A DNA stretch of 64,000 nucleotides from Stentor coeruleus (GCA_001970955.1 MPUH01000194.1:1-64000), one strand, 5' to 3'. Counted from the stretch's first letter, positions 1 through 12,310 are shown. Made by a program: numbers and translations. The notes: generated by a model from the letters alone, not told the origin.

Positions 1-231
1 TATAAGCAGTAATATTTAGTTTAATTATATGCACTATCATAAATAGAAGGTAGCTTAAATGCTTAAGCTAGCTTTTATGAGACTTTTTGATAATTTTTCT
101 CTAGCAAATGCCAACTTATAAATAATACGTTGATGCTTAGTATTTTTAGAGCATGCGTAAATTTATGAAGATAAAGCATAAGCCTATAAATCCATTTATA
201 AACAAAACATTTGATTTCAATAGCTGAGACT

Positions 232-1004
232 TCATTTCCTAGTAATCCAGAATTCATGGATTAATTCCATAAAAGATTTTTTAATGTTACAGATTTGAAT
301 ATCTTTAGCCTCATTACATTCTGAATCTATACTTTTTGGCTCTAAAATTTTTTCTATTAAATTTATATTTACCCTTATTTCATATAGTAGTTTTTCTATA
401 CTCATAAAATCTAATTCATTTAATACTTGTCTTATATTTTCTTTTTTATATGTTAAATCTAAAACCATATGATTAACTTCATACTTTATCCAGCTTATTC
501 CATCATTTATTTCTTCAATAAATATTTTTTTGCTCCCTTCTAATATTTTTTCTGCTTTTATTTTAGATTTACTTATCAAATCATTCATAAAGTTTTCTAA
601 TTCATCAATACTTCTTACAATTTTCAAGTAGCATTGATGATTTTNTTACTTATCAAATCATTCATAAAGTTTTCTAATTCATCAATACTTCTTACAATTT
701 TCAAGTAGCATTGATGATTTTCTAAACAGCTCTCGCATAAAAGCTGAAAATGATTTTTGCAAAAGGTTATAAACTGCGATTTGTGAACAGGGCAAACATA
801 AATAATAAGCTTAAGAAGGTTTTGACAAGGTTTTGCAGATGAATAATAAATGATTTCATTACCTAAAGGAAATACTTGAGGATGTCGATATTCTTTTAAG
901 AATCGAATACATGAATTTCATAGTATATGTTTACATTAAAGCTCCATAGGTAAGTTCAATTTAGTGTTGAAAGCTTCATAGTAATATAGGCAAAATAAAT
1001 CCAT
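232..1004 (-). pseudogene. Decayed RING / B-box / coiled-coil (TRIM-like) gene
   Basis: Reading the minus strand from an ATG at 1004 gives a RING-like start, then a clear B-box (CPVH, about eight residues, FC, then LCESCLENH), then a charged helical region ending at a TGA at 232. The RING has lost key features. One zinc ligand reads Tyr where CxxC is expected. A TAA lies just before the CKH motif. A TGA sits exactly where the Cys after CKHIL should be. The B-box and coiled coil remain open. Proteins of this architecture are usually E3 ligases or scaffolds; this copy looks non-functional at its RING. The reading crosses the assembly join at 645, so about 77 bp of the region is artificial. An alternative is a shorter functional protein starting inside the B-box region. 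Confidence 0.6.
569..721. other. Assembly join: N at 645 inside a 76-bp duplicate
   Basis: Bases 569-644 and 646-721 are identical and separated by one N. This is the pattern of two contig ends that overlap but were not merged. Confidence 0.9.
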
Positions 1005-1046
1005 ATTATAGTAGATAATAATTAAATCTTACAAATAATTTTACGT

Positions 1047-1184
1047 AATAAAGTAAGATTTTGGTGAAAATATAAAATACTTAAAGGAATTATACTATAA
1101 TGCACTATAATAAAGTAAGGTTTTAGTGAAAATATAAAATACTCAAAGGAATTATACTATAATGCACTACAATAAAATAAGTAA
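1047..1184. repeat. 62-bp tandem repeat, 2.2 copies
   Basis: The unit starting AATAAAGTAAG occurs at 1047-1108 and again at 1109-1170 with a few substitutions, and a short third start follows at 1171. It is AT-rich, intergenic and shows no coding potential. Because the copies differ and there is no N, it is probably a real tandem duplication. Confidence 0.85.
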
Positions 1185-1542
1185 TGCTTATGAATTAAGT
1201 TTTTTATTGGAAAATATTAAATGAAAAGTTTATTTAATTTATATCGATAAATTGTAAACACTATAAGATAAATTCTATAGCATTCTATTTATTATTGCTG
1301 TGAATGTATAAATTTGTTATTCATAAGCATAGTTATTTTGACCTTAAGACTTCTAAAATAGCATAAATTACCTAAAAATATTTTAATGATACAATAATAC
1401 CAAATTTTATAAAAATCCTAACCTCTAATCCATATTATAAACTCAATCAGTCTAACATCAAAAACTCCTCAATTCAATAAAAGTATATACAAACCATTAC
1501 ACATATGCAAACAATTACACAGTAAACATCTTAAATATAAAA

Positions 1543-2061
<519 letters not shown>

Positions 2062-2159
2062 TCAATCTCTTAATCTTCTAGCATAAAAAAAACCCTGATT
2101 CCAAATCCAAATTCACAACTTTAAAAGTTAATAGAATTTAATAACATATTAAATAAATT

Positions 2160-4256
2160 ATGGAAAGGTATATTTACCGAACTCTAAGAGTTGACTCTTC
2201 AAGTGTAGAATTAAGCGAAGAGGAAAATATGATAAGCTTCCAAGAAAGCGAGAGCTGCGTAAATGCTAGTCTTTCCGACTATCGAAGAGACTATTATATG
2301 AGTCGAACACCTCCAGATAAGCAATGGAAAGCTGTTTTCAGAAGGGCATTAATAAAACTTCGAGGTTTTAGACTATGGAAAATGATGCTTGATGATATAA
2401 GAGTCTACGGCACTGGGTGTACGCTTTTTGATGCAGATGATTACTATAAGAGAAACCTTCAAGAAATCATGGATGACAAAGTAATGATTAATCGTGTTGA
2501 AGGTTCTGCAGGAAGATTAAATAACAAGTGGATTTTCAAGCCTGATGGCAAATTTAATGCTATTTGGAACACTATCTTATTAGTCCTCATATTATATACT
2601 TTTACAGTTTTGCCGTTTCTCATATCTTTTGAAGAATTCACAATAGGGACACCTTATTTTTGGGTTGAGTTTATGGTCGACCTGTTCTTTTTTTTTGATA
2701 TTTTTGTAACTTTGAACACTGCATATGTAAATAAGAATGGACAATTGATTAGAACAAGGATGAAGATTATAAAGCATTATGTTAAGACTACACTTTTTTT
2801 TGATATTATATCAATATTTCCTTTTCATTTGCTTACAGATACTTCTAATACAACTCCGAGGTTGTTGAAGCTTACAAGGGTTGTTAGGATTATTAAGGCT
2901 AAGAAATTGAGCGGGCTTTATTCTAAGGCTTTAGATTACTTTTCAGTGCTTAATTTGTATCAAGGGGTGACTAGGCTAATCTTGGGGATGTTTATAGTTT
3001 TGCTTATGACACATTTTATAGCTTGCATGTGGTATATGTCAGCTAGAGTTGAAGATTTTTCTCCAAAGACATGGATTGTGAGGAATTTGCTGTTAGATAG
3101 CGAGAATGGGAAGAAGTATTTAAGCAGTCTATACTGGGCCTGTACTGTGCTAACAACAGTTGGCTATGGGGATATAACTGCAATGACTAAGCCTGAACTC
3201 ATTTTGTCTATAATATGGATGGTCTGCGGCATTGGTTTTTACTCTTTAGTTGTTGGATCTTTATCATCAGTCTTAAGTTCTCTCGATGAAAAACAAGAAG
3301 CAATACGTAGCAAATTAGACTTATTAGAACTTTTTATAAGAAATACTCAACTTCCATATGAAATGGGCAGAGAGGTAAAAAAAAAGCTCCAAAAAGAACT
3401 CTTGAAGCTTACTTTGGACAGCAATGAAAGGATATCTTTAATTGAGAGTCTTTCGAAGAATCTTAGATACAAAATTTCTATGGCAATGTATGACTGTGCA
3501 GCAAGGAAAATCGACTTTTTTAATGATAAAAGGAAAAAAAGCAAAGCTTTTATATCAGATATACTCCCAAGATTGGCTCATAAGTACTATTCACCTAAGA
3601 AAACTGTTTATAAAAAAGATAAATATGCGGATGAGATGTATTTTATTGCTGAAGGAAGGGTAACTTTTATATATGGGGCACAAAGACTGAGTTTTAAGGA
3701 TATGATTAGAGGGGCGTATTTTGGCGAAATTGAGATTATTGAGCAGATACCAAGGGAATTCGGTGCTGTTACTCTTCAGCAGAGCCATTTGCTTATTATG
3801 GCAAAGGATACATTTGATTATATGATGAAGCAATACCCATTTGTTTCAAAGGAAATAAGAGAAACAGCTAGGAAGAGAAAAAGGAAAAACAATCTTGCAA
3901 AAGGAGAAATTATTGATGTATTGGAAATNGAAACAGCTAGGAAGAGAAAAAGGAAAAACAATCTTGCAAAAGGAGAAATTATTGATGTATTGGAAATTGT
4001 AGAAGTAAGAAGATTATATACTTATGATGAACTTGCAGGAAAACCTTATTTGCCTAAGCTGAAAATTCCAGAAACCAGAGGCACATGTGATACTAGTTAT
4101 CTTGAAGGACAAAGTTTTTTTGATGATACGAAAAATTCTGTTCATAATAAATTCGATAACTTGGAAAGTCAATTAGAAACACTTACTGAAATGATAATTG
4201 CGAATGCAAAAGCTAAGAGCTCAGAAGATGAAAGAAATAGTCATTTTTTAAAATAA
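2160..4256 (+). CDS. Cyclic-nucleotide-gated / HCN-type voltage-sensor cation channel
   Basis: This is a membrane channel, probably potassium selective, and may act at the ciliary or cortical membrane (inference). The transmembrane region begins near residue 135. An S4-like helix rich in spaced Arg/Lys (TRVVRIIKAKKL) lies near 240, and the selectivity filter TTVGYGDIT is at about 332-340. A C-linker and cyclic-nucleotide-binding domain follow, with DEMYFIAEGRV near 490 and YFGEIEI near 520. The binding cassette keeps the usual Arg (PREFGAV), but the two residues after it are not the common Thr/Ser-Ala. The 68-bp duplicate around the N at 3929 adds 23 false residues, so the real protein is about 675 aa. 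It ends at TAA. Family assignment is strong; ligand dependence is uncertain. Confidence 0.9.
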   Translation: MERYIYRTLRVDSSSVELSEEENMISFQESESCVNASLSDYRRDYYMSRTPPDKQWKAVFRRALIKLRGFRLWKMMLDDIRVYGTGCTLFDADDYYKRNLQEIMDDKVMINRVEGSAGRLNNKWIFKPDGKFNAIWNTILLVLILYTFTVLPFLISFEEFTIGTPYFWVEFMVDLFFFFDIFVTLNTAYVNKNGQLIRTRMKIIKHYVKTTLFFDIISIFPFHLLTDTSNTTPRLLKLTRVVRIIKAKKLSGLYSKALDYFSVLNLYQGVTRLILGMFIVLLMTHFIACMWYMSARVEDFSPKTWIVRNLLLDSENGKKYLSSLYWACTVLTTVGYGDITAMTKPELILSIIWMVCGIGFYSLVVGSLSSVLSSLDEKQEAIRSKLDLLELFIRNTQLPYEMGREVKKKLQKELLKLTLDSNERISLIESLSKNLRYKISMAMYDCAARKIDFFNDKRKKSKAFISDILPRLAHKYYSPKKTVYKKDKYADEMYFIAEGRVTFIYGAQRLSFKDMIRGAYFGEIEIIEQIPREFGAVTLQQSHLLIMAKDTFDYMMKQYPFVSKEIRETARKRKRKNNLAKGEIIDVLEXETARKRKRKNNLAKGEIIDVLEIVEVRRLYTYDELAGKPYLPKLKIPETRGTCDTSYLEGQSFFDDTKNSVHNKFDNLESQLETLTEMIIANAKAKSSEDERNSHFLK
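3861..3997. other. Assembly join: N at 3929 inside a 68-bp duplicate
   Basis: Bases 3861-3928 and 3930-3997 are identical. By chance the total of 69 bases keeps the channel reading frame open, creating a false 23-residue repeat downstream of the nucleotide-binding domain. Confidence 0.92.
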
Positions 4257-4747
4257 ATTTTTATAAGGATCTTATTTAAGTTGATTTAGCTAGCAAATAA
4301 TTGTATTGTGCTATGATTAGAAAAAAAATACTGTTTTTATTATGTAATTGAATATTTCTTATATGGTTAAAAATATATAAACTTAATGATATAAATAAAT
4401 ATACTTGAAGGGAAATAAAGTTTAAGTTATAAATTTAATGATGTTTGCAGCTGTAATATATAATAGGAAGACTACAGCATGATTTATAAAGAAAGATTAT
4501 ACTCAATGTAAGATACTATTTAGTATGAACGAAAATTTAAATTAATATATTGAAAAATTACTTTAACTAAAGATAAAATTAAAACAATTTACATTATTCG
4601 AAAAGCATAACTAAAAACCCTGAATGAAATTTAGATTAAATTTATTAATCAATAATATCCCTTAAGATTTTCTTATAATTTTGAAATTGAAAGAAATTTA
4701 TATCTTATTTATATCGTCTATTAGATTTTAAAGTACTTTCTTAATGA
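4257..4747. other. AT-rich spacer
   Basis: This lies between the 3' ends of two convergent genes. I see no coding, repeat or RNA signal. Confidence 0.6.
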
Positions 4748-5014
4748 CTATAATATCATTGTACAATCAGTAGGATTAACATGTTTAGCCTTTTTATAGC
4801 AGCAGAAACATAATGACTTAAAAAAAATTCTCACTTTACTAGTGGTATTTGTATTATGTCTATTTCCTGAAGGTAAAATGATTCTCAGAGATTTTTCATA
4901 ATCTTCTTTCCTTTTCTTTGCACGCTCTTCCCTTCTCTGGTCAGCAATTTTCAATAAGGCCCTTGGGCTTGGCAACGAAAAATTAATCTGAATAGTTTTT
5001 TGCCCATATTCCAT
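4748..5014 (-). CDS. Small basic protein of unknown function (88 aa)
   Basis: The frame runs from ATG at 5014 to TAG at 4748. The protein is hydrophilic and rich in Arg/Lys/Glu in its middle (DQRREERAKKRKEDYEKS), suggesting a helix. A Cys-rich stretch (LCFCCYKK) near residue 70 could bind metal or be acylated. No family is recognised. Support for a real gene comes from the non-random composition, the normal TAG stop and its position as an isolated frame between two good genes. It could still be a chance frame. Confidence 0.5.
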   Translation of the reverse strand: MEYGQKTIQINFSLPSPRALLKIADQRREERAKKRKEDYEKSLRIILPSGNRHNTNTTSKVRIFFKSLCFCCYKKAKHVNPTDCTMIL

Positions 5015-5255
5015 TTATAAAATCTTTTGATATTAAATTGATTTTTATTGCGATAAAAAGTGGTAAATATACGGCTATAAAATATATTTGTTGAAAGAAA
5101 TTTAATTAGGCTAATGATGTTTTTGTTTACAAGGGATATAATTTGCTTGAAATCATTGAAATATTTATAATTACTAAGATAATGTAAAATATTTTATGCG
5201 TAGTCCCTAATTTGAAAATATAAAATCATAATCTTAATCCATTGCTAATAATTTT

Positions 5256-7169
5256 ATGGTAGAACATCTACGATTAGTTATAAAGAACTTTTCATACCCC
5301 ATGCCAATAGATCAAGCTCATGAAAAAATCATAAAACTCATAGGCGAGTCCAATATAGCTGTCTCAGAACTAATAAAAATTGTGAATCAAGCCAATAAAG
5401 AAGCAATTTTAAACATTGAAACAAAAAAGTATAAGGACTTAGGCCGAAAAATAGCTGAAAAAATCTCAAATGAAGAATTAGAAAATGAAGGAATACCAGA
5501 AGTCCCAATTGAGTCCATAACCCAATCAAACAAATTCATTATAAATATTTTTGGGTACTGCAGCACAGATTTTAGAGGTGAAATAATATTTTTATGTGAG
5601 CAAACTTATTATAAAAGTTTACTAAATGGGATGTTGAAAAGAAAAGAAGATTTTTATTTTGCTGCTGTGTTTTTTTCTTTAGTAAGCGAATCTAAAGATA
5701 ATATTAAAATTATACTGGAAGACCTTTTTACCAGTTCAGGGCTTTCAAATATTCAAATTATGTATGAGCAACATAATTTTTTCAACTTATTCCCAGTTAA
5801 AAACCAGAACCTGATTGAAAAACTTGTCACTTCAAGATTTTTAAAAGAAATCCAAAGCACTATTTTAGATGGCATAAAGATCTGCATAAAAGATTTTTTA
5901 ATAAGTATTAAAGACAATTGGAGTATATTATTAGCTGATCATGCTGTTATAAACATGGTTTACCATTTATTAAAAACCCAACATGAAAATAACGATCGAG
6001 TCGATGAGCTTATCAATGCCTTTCAAGATATATGCAATATTTACTACATACCAGATTGTGAGTGGCGGCCTCTTAGTATTAACCAAAAGCTCAAAACCTA
6101 TACAATTTTACTCCTTCTTTATGCAGAACTCTTACCTGAATTCCTCCCTATCCCAGGAAAAACATTCTGTTTTTGCATCAAATATTTACCAGAATATCGG
6201 GAAAAACTCAGACAGCTCAGCAAAAATTTTCAAATCTTTCTATATGAAGATCTAGAAAAAATGCCAGGGTTAAAAGAAAACACTTTTCTGCCTATAAAAA
6301 TCATAGAAAGCGTAGTCCCAGAAATATTCAATCAATTTAACCTACCCGAAACTTTGAATTATGCAAAATATTTCCGAGGTTTAGAAGTTAAGAATATATT
6401 TAAAGTGTTTGAGTGTAGGATTTTCAATGTTCAGAAACTTTTATCAGCTAGTATGCCACAAAATATCAAATTTGAAAATATTTCAAAAAAAAAATCTATG
6501 CATATTATAATATGCGTGTCAGGGTATCTGAGTGAGTTTGATAAGAATATATCTTCTTGGATGAAATTACTGAAGAAATATCCAGAAAGCAGCATTTTTT
6601 CATATGTCTGGGATTCTTCAAGTCTAATGCATATGGCGAAGAATATTTTCCATTATAAAAAAGATTATCCAAAAGATCAGGGATTCTTTTCAGAGCTGCT
6701 AGGAAGAGTGACTCCTTTTAAAGGGCATTTTCTTGATCACATGAGATCAGCTGTTATTGCTGGAAAGATTCTAGCTTATATACTTCAGAATGAAGACTTT
6801 GCTTATTTTACTATATCTCTTGTAGGATTTTCTCTTGGGACAATGGTACTTTTGTCTTGTCTTGAAGAACTTTCTCATACATGCACTAAAAAAATACACG
6901 ATTTGATATTGATGGGATCAGCTATACCTAAGGAAAATGAAGTTTATATGCAGAAATTCAAAAATGTTGTAACAGGGAAATATGTGAATTGCTATTCGGA
7001 AAATGATTGGATTTTGAAATCTTGCTTTAAGATTGCTACAGGCGAATCAGCTTTTGGAAGTGGTGATGTTAAGGATATGACGAATATTAATGTGAGTAGT
7101 TCTGTGAATGGGCATACTTATTATAGAAATAACTTTTTTGGGGTATTTGATAGTATTGAAAACTTTTAG
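5256..7169 (+). CDS. TMCO4 / DUF726-type alpha/beta hydrolase (637 aa)
   Basis: The C-terminal half carries the DUF726 alpha/beta-hydrolase domain. It begins with a strand-turn motif (MHIIICVSGYLSEFD, about residues 415-430) and has a YVWDSS segment. The nucleophile elbow VGFSLGTMV puts the Ser near residue 525. SENDWIL offers a possible acidic residue, and NGHTYYR near the end offers the histidine, so a Ser-Asp-His triad is plausible. The N-terminal half is helical and not recognised. Relatives are membrane-associated hydrolases of poorly known substrate, some linked to Golgi or lipid functions. It is a single exon ending at TAG. Family assignment rests on the elbow and surrounding pattern. 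Confidence 0.75.
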   Translation: MVEHLRLVIKNFSYPMPIDQAHEKIIKLIGESNIAVSELIKIVNQANKEAILNIETKKYKDLGRKIAEKISNEELENEGIPEVPIESITQSNKFIINIFGYCSTDFRGEIIFLCEQTYYKSLLNGMLKRKEDFYFAAVFFSLVSESKDNIKIILEDLFTSSGLSNIQIMYEQHNFFNLFPVKNQNLIEKLVTSRFLKEIQSTILDGIKICIKDFLISIKDNWSILLADHAVINMVYHLLKTQHENNDRVDELINAFQDICNIYYIPDCEWRPLSINQKLKTYTILLLLYAELLPEFLPIPGKTFCFCIKYLPEYREKLRQLSKNFQIFLYEDLEKMPGLKENTFLPIKIIESVVPEIFNQFNLPETLNYAKYFRGLEVKNIFKVFECRIFNVQKLLSASMPQNIKFENISKKKSMHIIICVSGYLSEFDKNISSWMKLLKKYPESSIFSYVWDSSSLMHMAKNIFHYKKDYPKDQGFFSELLGRVTPFKGHFLDHMRSAVIAGKILAYILQNEDFAYFTISLVGFSLGTMVLLSCLEELSHTCTKKIHDLILMGSAIPKENEVYMQKFKNVVTGKYVNCYSENDWILKSCFKIATGESAFGSGDVKDMTNINVSSSVNGHTYYRNNFFGVFDSIENF

Positions 7170-8766
7170 GATGGTAAATTTAAAAACTAGTAATATAATA
7201 ATATGAAATTAGTGTGTTTGAGATTTTATGATTAACTGCAGGCTTAATTTCTACCCTTTGTTGAACCTTCGAGGCTTTTAATAGTGCATCTGTCAATTGT
7301 AAATAGCTTCAAGAAGTTAATCTTTTCCTATTTTAACAATTTTGATAAAAAATTTATCTTTAGAGTCTCTGACTATGCCTCCAAATGTCGAGATTTAATT
7401 TATATTTTCTAGATACTATTGATTCGCTGATTAAGTATTTAAATGTAGTTATTGATATTTTAATATCCATGCAATTATTTCATAAGAAAATAATAATTCT
7501 TATGGGAATTCTATGATTATCTAATAGATACAACTAAAAACTTTAAGCACCAGATTTTGAACATCATTTTTATCCCGTTATAATTAGTCTGTGATTATAA
7601 TACTAGCAAAAGTCAGCTTTTTTCAAAAGGTGATGATTATTGTGTCATTCTTCAGTTAATTCTTGAGTTCTAAAAGAATCATATAGATATATATAAATTT
7701 AAATTTTAAGAATAAAGCTAATGATACAAATTACGATGATAAAAGATTTTGTATAAAATGTATATAACTTGTAAAATTACATGTGAATATGCATTCATAT
7801 CGGAAAAATTATATTCTAGGATTTTTTTCCATATGGATAAATAGCGTAATTAGCAGAGCTTTGAAAGGATTTAGAATATTGTTAATATTTTTAATTTTTG
7901 AAGAGGTTATTAAGAGTGTAGCTAAGTGTATAAGTTGAAAGGATTTAGAATATTGTTAATATTTTTAATTTTTGAAGAGGTTATTAAAGTGTGGTTAAAT
8001 GTATAAGTTGAAAGATTGAGCATTTTTTGAATTTGAGATGATTTTTTGAATAAATAGAATGCATGCTTTAAAATTTGTTATTTGAATCTAGATAGAAGTT
8101 TATTTTTATAATTACTTATAGATAATTAAAACTATTTTCTTTTATAATAGGTGATTATACTTATCATATACTAAATATGCATGCTTTATATTTTCCTTTG
8201 AATTAGGTAAAAATAATTTAAATTAAGTGAACTAATCAAATGCTTTGAACTATTGACTGGCAAGCGGACTATATATGAGAAAAAATATTATAGAAATATA
8301 ACTCATGCATTTTCAAATTAATGCAATGAATGCTTCAATGACTTTTAAAGTTCAAATTAAATATTGAAATTAAAATATGTTAGAATTATAAATTATATAA
8401 AGGGAAAATAATTTTCATAAACTACTGAGTTTACTACTAAATATATAAATCTTAATAAATTATATCTAAATACAAGATCTCTTTAAAAAACCAAAGCCTT
8501 TAAAACAAATTCTAACTACCCTTGCACATCTAATTTATCAAACTTTGAAAATCTCTTTCTCGTAACCAACTAGCATCAAAATCTTATTCCAATAGATTTC
8601 ATAGCAAGAACTATGAACCTTCTCATAATTTCTACTACTCTTAAAATCTTGCAAGAGTCTTCTCATAATTTCTACTTCTTAAAAATCCAACACAAAAAAA
8701 CTAAATTCTTACTACTAAAACACTTTTTAAGCTAAATCAACTTCCTCAAATTTCTTTCCTACAGCA
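7170..8766. other. Non-coding AT-rich region
   Basis: No convincing frame is seen on either strand. The only structure noted is the 74-bp tandem repeat listed separately. Confidence 0.6.
7861..8020. repeat. 74-bp tandem repeat, two copies plus a partial third
   Basis: The unit starting TTGAAAGGATTTAGAATATT occupies 7861-7934 and again 7935-8007, with a few differences near the end. A short third start follows at 8008. There is no N and the copies have diverged, so this is probably genuine. Confidence 0.85.
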
Positions 8767-9760
8767 TCAGCACATTAATTTCTTCTTCGCATCAAAATAA
8801 TACAAATAATTTCCGCATCTTTTGCTTATTACAATAGCCAAAGGCCCAACAATATAAAAACATGGATATTTGATAACCCTTAACTCTAAATTTTTATAGC
8901 AAATCTCAACGAATCCATCACAAGTCACAATGAAATTCTCACAAAGGAATACCCCAGGACATTTCATCAGGAAAAAGAGTAAAATTATAAGTTTCTGAAC
9001 AGAACTCCCAAAAAGACCCAATTCCAGTACCTGCAACTAATTTTCTCCCATCAACAAAAAAGCTGTACAAAAGGAGACTTTTGAAGGTAAAGATAGGAGT
9101 TTCAACCATGAAAATGCCAATAAATCGAATATTTCATTTCATAATGAATGTGGTGAGGCTGACTTGAAAACATGAATTTTGTTGTTTTTTAAAAACACAT
9201 GCTAAGAAAATTTCCTGATAATGGTTTTACCTACACTTATAGCCTTGTTATAATGAATTTCATAGACTAAAGCTTCACTTAATGCATTGTGTTTGTTGAT
9301 TCCACTATGAAGAAAATAGATTCTATCATCCAGTTTACAGGCCCTAGTGAAATAGTTTTGTTTCATACTTTTAATTAAAGAGCTTATAGTAGCTGCTAAA
9401 GACTCAAGGTTTATCTTATGAAATTCCTTGGCATTCTGGTCGAAATAGAAAATATAATGCTCGGCTACAGTTTTTGGAACTGGAAGTTCTTAGCTGATGG
9501 GAATTTGAATAGATTTTTCAGGCTTAGTATTAGAGATTCCCAGCCGTGCATTAGACTATCGCATTTAGTGACTGAAATACGATTAAAATATTCAAAAGTT
9601 TTATGATAAACCTTATTATTAGAACAATTTTTTTGCCATTGAATGACAGTTGCTTTGATATCCTTCAGTACTTCAAAAACGGTTGATGAGTGAGAGAGAA
9701 CTTCCAGAATTATTTGCTTGACATTATTTTCTGCATTTTTCTTATTTCATCTATCTTGAT
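8767..9760 (-). pseudogene. Decayed coiled-coil / kelch-like beta-propeller gene
   Basis: Minus-strand reading gives a helical segment (EVLSHSSTVFEVLKDIKAT) followed by propeller-like blades such as HYIFYFDQNAKEFHKINLES, CKLDDRIYFLHSG and ALVYEIHYNKAIS. It ends with YPCFYIVGPLAIVI and YLYYFDAKKK. The blades are split over at least two frames and broken by several stops. The pattern of short hydrophobic strands with a Y/F-x-F-D turn resembles kelch-type proteins that often follow B-box coiled coils in ciliates. A last 89-residue piece (8767-9036) stays open but is not a plausible stand-alone protein. Confidence 0.5.
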
Positions 9761-10770
9761 TTTGTAAGAAAAATGCGTGTTATACCAAATTTACGTCAAT
9801 TGTTCTATAATTTTTCCTTTGTCTTATAAAATGGAAAAAAATTTTTGCAGAGCTAATCGAAATTTATGTATATTAATAAAATCAAGCATGAAGATAAATT
9901 TTTTTGATAAAAAATCTTAAATACAGCTTGGATGTGATGAAAATCATATTTCAAGGTATAGTTATAATTTTTAGTATACAAATAATATTTCTATCTAATT
10001 TAATTATGCAAAAAAATTATAAATCTTAAGATAGGCCGGCAACAATACTGGTTTTATGCTTGAATATTTAAGGTTTATACATGAATAGTGAATATTGAAT
10101 AAATTGTCCAGTAAATAATAAGTTAAACTTTTTAATCTGAGCAATCCTAGAATAAGAATTTTTTGTTTCTTATAAAGTAAATAATATTTTAAGTGCTTCT
10201 AGTTGAAGAATTATTATTTAAATATACAGTCTTATTAAAAATCTATATCAGATAAGAAAATATATCATATTTAGTAGTAGTCAAGTTATTAGTTTAGAAA
10301 TAAAATCATGATTTGACATTATTAATCTAATTGTAAAGTTAGGATTTATATATAAAGTATAGGACTATTAGAGTTCAGCATACTACCAAATGAATTAGAA
10401 TGCTATGAGAATGCGCATAGTAGGATTTCTTATAGGTGATATTTAATGAATAGACTTTGATTTAGCATCTGTAATATACATTTATAAGCAAATGGTGCTT
10501 GCACCAAAAGCATTGATTTAGAGTATTTTTATTCTTATTTAATAACTAAAGATTTAAACTCAAAATCTATGATTATTACAGCTAATCTTTTTACTGAAAG
10601 GCATTAATCTATTCCGAAAATTGAATTTTGGCTTTGCCTATTAAAGTGTACATTAAAGTATTAAAATATTGGCCTTTATGTGAACATATCACTTTATACA
10701 AATAAATAAAAGATAGCCAAAACGAGTTTTAGTTACCGTTTTACAAACCATAAGAGGTTTTATAATATAA
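9761..10770. other. Non-coding AT-rich region upstream of transporter genes
   Basis: No gene is visible. It should contain the promoter of the transporter at 10771, but no motif could be singled out. Confidence 0.55.
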
Positions 10771-12219
10771 ATGTCCTTAGTCCCGAAGCCAACAGAAAAG
10801 TGGTACATAGGATTTTTTTTTACTATGAATAGTATTATTGGTGTTGGAACTCTTGCTATACCTTGGGCATACTACTCAGCTGGATGGACTTTGGGAATAA
10901 TCTGCCAATTAATTATTTTGACACTATCATATTCTTCCTCTTATCTTATGTTATCCTTATGGAGTAGAGCACATACTATTGTTCTACTTATTGAGTCTGG
11001 AGTATCAATATCAAAAGTCTCTTTAAAGGATATTTTTTTAAATAATTTATCAAAGAACTACATTGATTCAGAAAAAGACCAAGAAGATATAAAGCCTCTT
11101 ATAGAAAATCGACAATTATGTCTATATGAAATGACCAAGCTTACAATGGAGCCGATTATGCCAAAACTTGTTATTATATCTTATGTTTTAGCCCAAACCC
11201 CAGCTTTAGCAGGATTTTTTTCAGTATTTGCCATATCTCTATCTTCAAACATTCCAATCATCGGTTTTACATGCAACTTATATGATTACAACTCTTTTTA
11301 CAATGAATGTAGAGTATTATATTGGATATACATAACAATTTTTGCAATTTTCCTAATCACTCTAGCTTATTTTAACATAACTGAACAAAGGTGGATGCAA
11401 GGGACTTTAACATTTTTTAGGTTTATCGTAGTAGCAATATTCACAGTAACTGCAATTTATGCTATTGCTAGCGACTCAGAGCTTGAAGATGATGGGGCTA
11501 ATAATGCAAATCCTGAGATTTATAATATAAAGCATATTGGAAGAATATTTTTTATTATCTGTTTCTCATCTTTATTTGAAAATATGATCCCGACAACAAT
11601 GAGTTTTGTTGAGAATAAAAGTACTAATCTACCTAAAGTTCTCAATTATTCAGTTTTAACTTTTAATGGAATTTATATCCTTGTTGGTGTTCTATTGAGC
11701 TATACTATTGAAAATCCAGAAGAAATGATCACACTTAATTGGAGTGATTATTCTGCAGGATCATCTCAGAGCTCTCGATCATGGTGGACATATATTATAG
11801 CTTATTTAGTAGTATTGCTTCCTGTTGTAGATATTTTAAGTGCTTTTCCTATAGTATGTTGGAATTATTCAGATAATATCATGAGTGTTTTTCATAGTCA
11901 TAATTCAGAGAAAAAAAATGATATAGTAAGTTTTATATAGAACGTTAGATTTATGTTTAGGACTTTGATGATCTTATGCTCATTTGTGATATCTTTTTTT
12001 TTTTATGAGCTTGGAATGATTTTAGAAATTTCAGGGGCTTTCGTATTATTACTTAGTGGGTTTTTTATTCCGATTGGAGCTTTGGCTGCACAGAAGATTA
12101 TTAAGGAGAAATCTGAATATGATTTTAAAAATAATCGTATTGTAGCTTTGTCCACAATGGTATTTGCTGTTGTTATGTTCGTTGGGTGCTTTATTTTCTT
12201 AGGATTATCAGAGAGCTAA
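10771..12219 (+). CDS. Amino-acid transporter, AAAP (SLC36/SLC38-like) family, copy 1
   Basis: This is a multi-pass membrane protein of about 477 aa in two exons, 10771-11925 and 11941-12219, joined in frame by removing a 15-nt intron. The N-terminal signature WYIGFFFTMNSIIGVGTLAIP matches the first unwound helix of Aa_trans proteins (Ile-Gly-x-Gly). About eleven hydrophobic segments follow, with a long hydrophilic loop near residues 75-125. Members carry neutral amino acids, usually with protons or sodium, at the plasma or vacuolar membrane; substrate is not predictable here. The next gene, 91 bp downstream, is a close paralogue with the same intron position, so the pair arose by tandem duplication. 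Confidence 0.87.
11926..11940 (+). other. 15-nt intron
   Basis: The sequence GTAAGTTTTATATAG interrupts the transporter frame and contains the in-frame stop. Removing it joins the frames exactly, and the paralogue has an intron at the same place. Confidence 0.93.
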
Positions 12220-12310
12220 TAATTAGTATTTAATATTTTGGTGCATGAGCTATTATCATACTCCTATTTTGTAATTCAATCTAAAAGTTTATAAATTTAA
12301 TAATAACATA

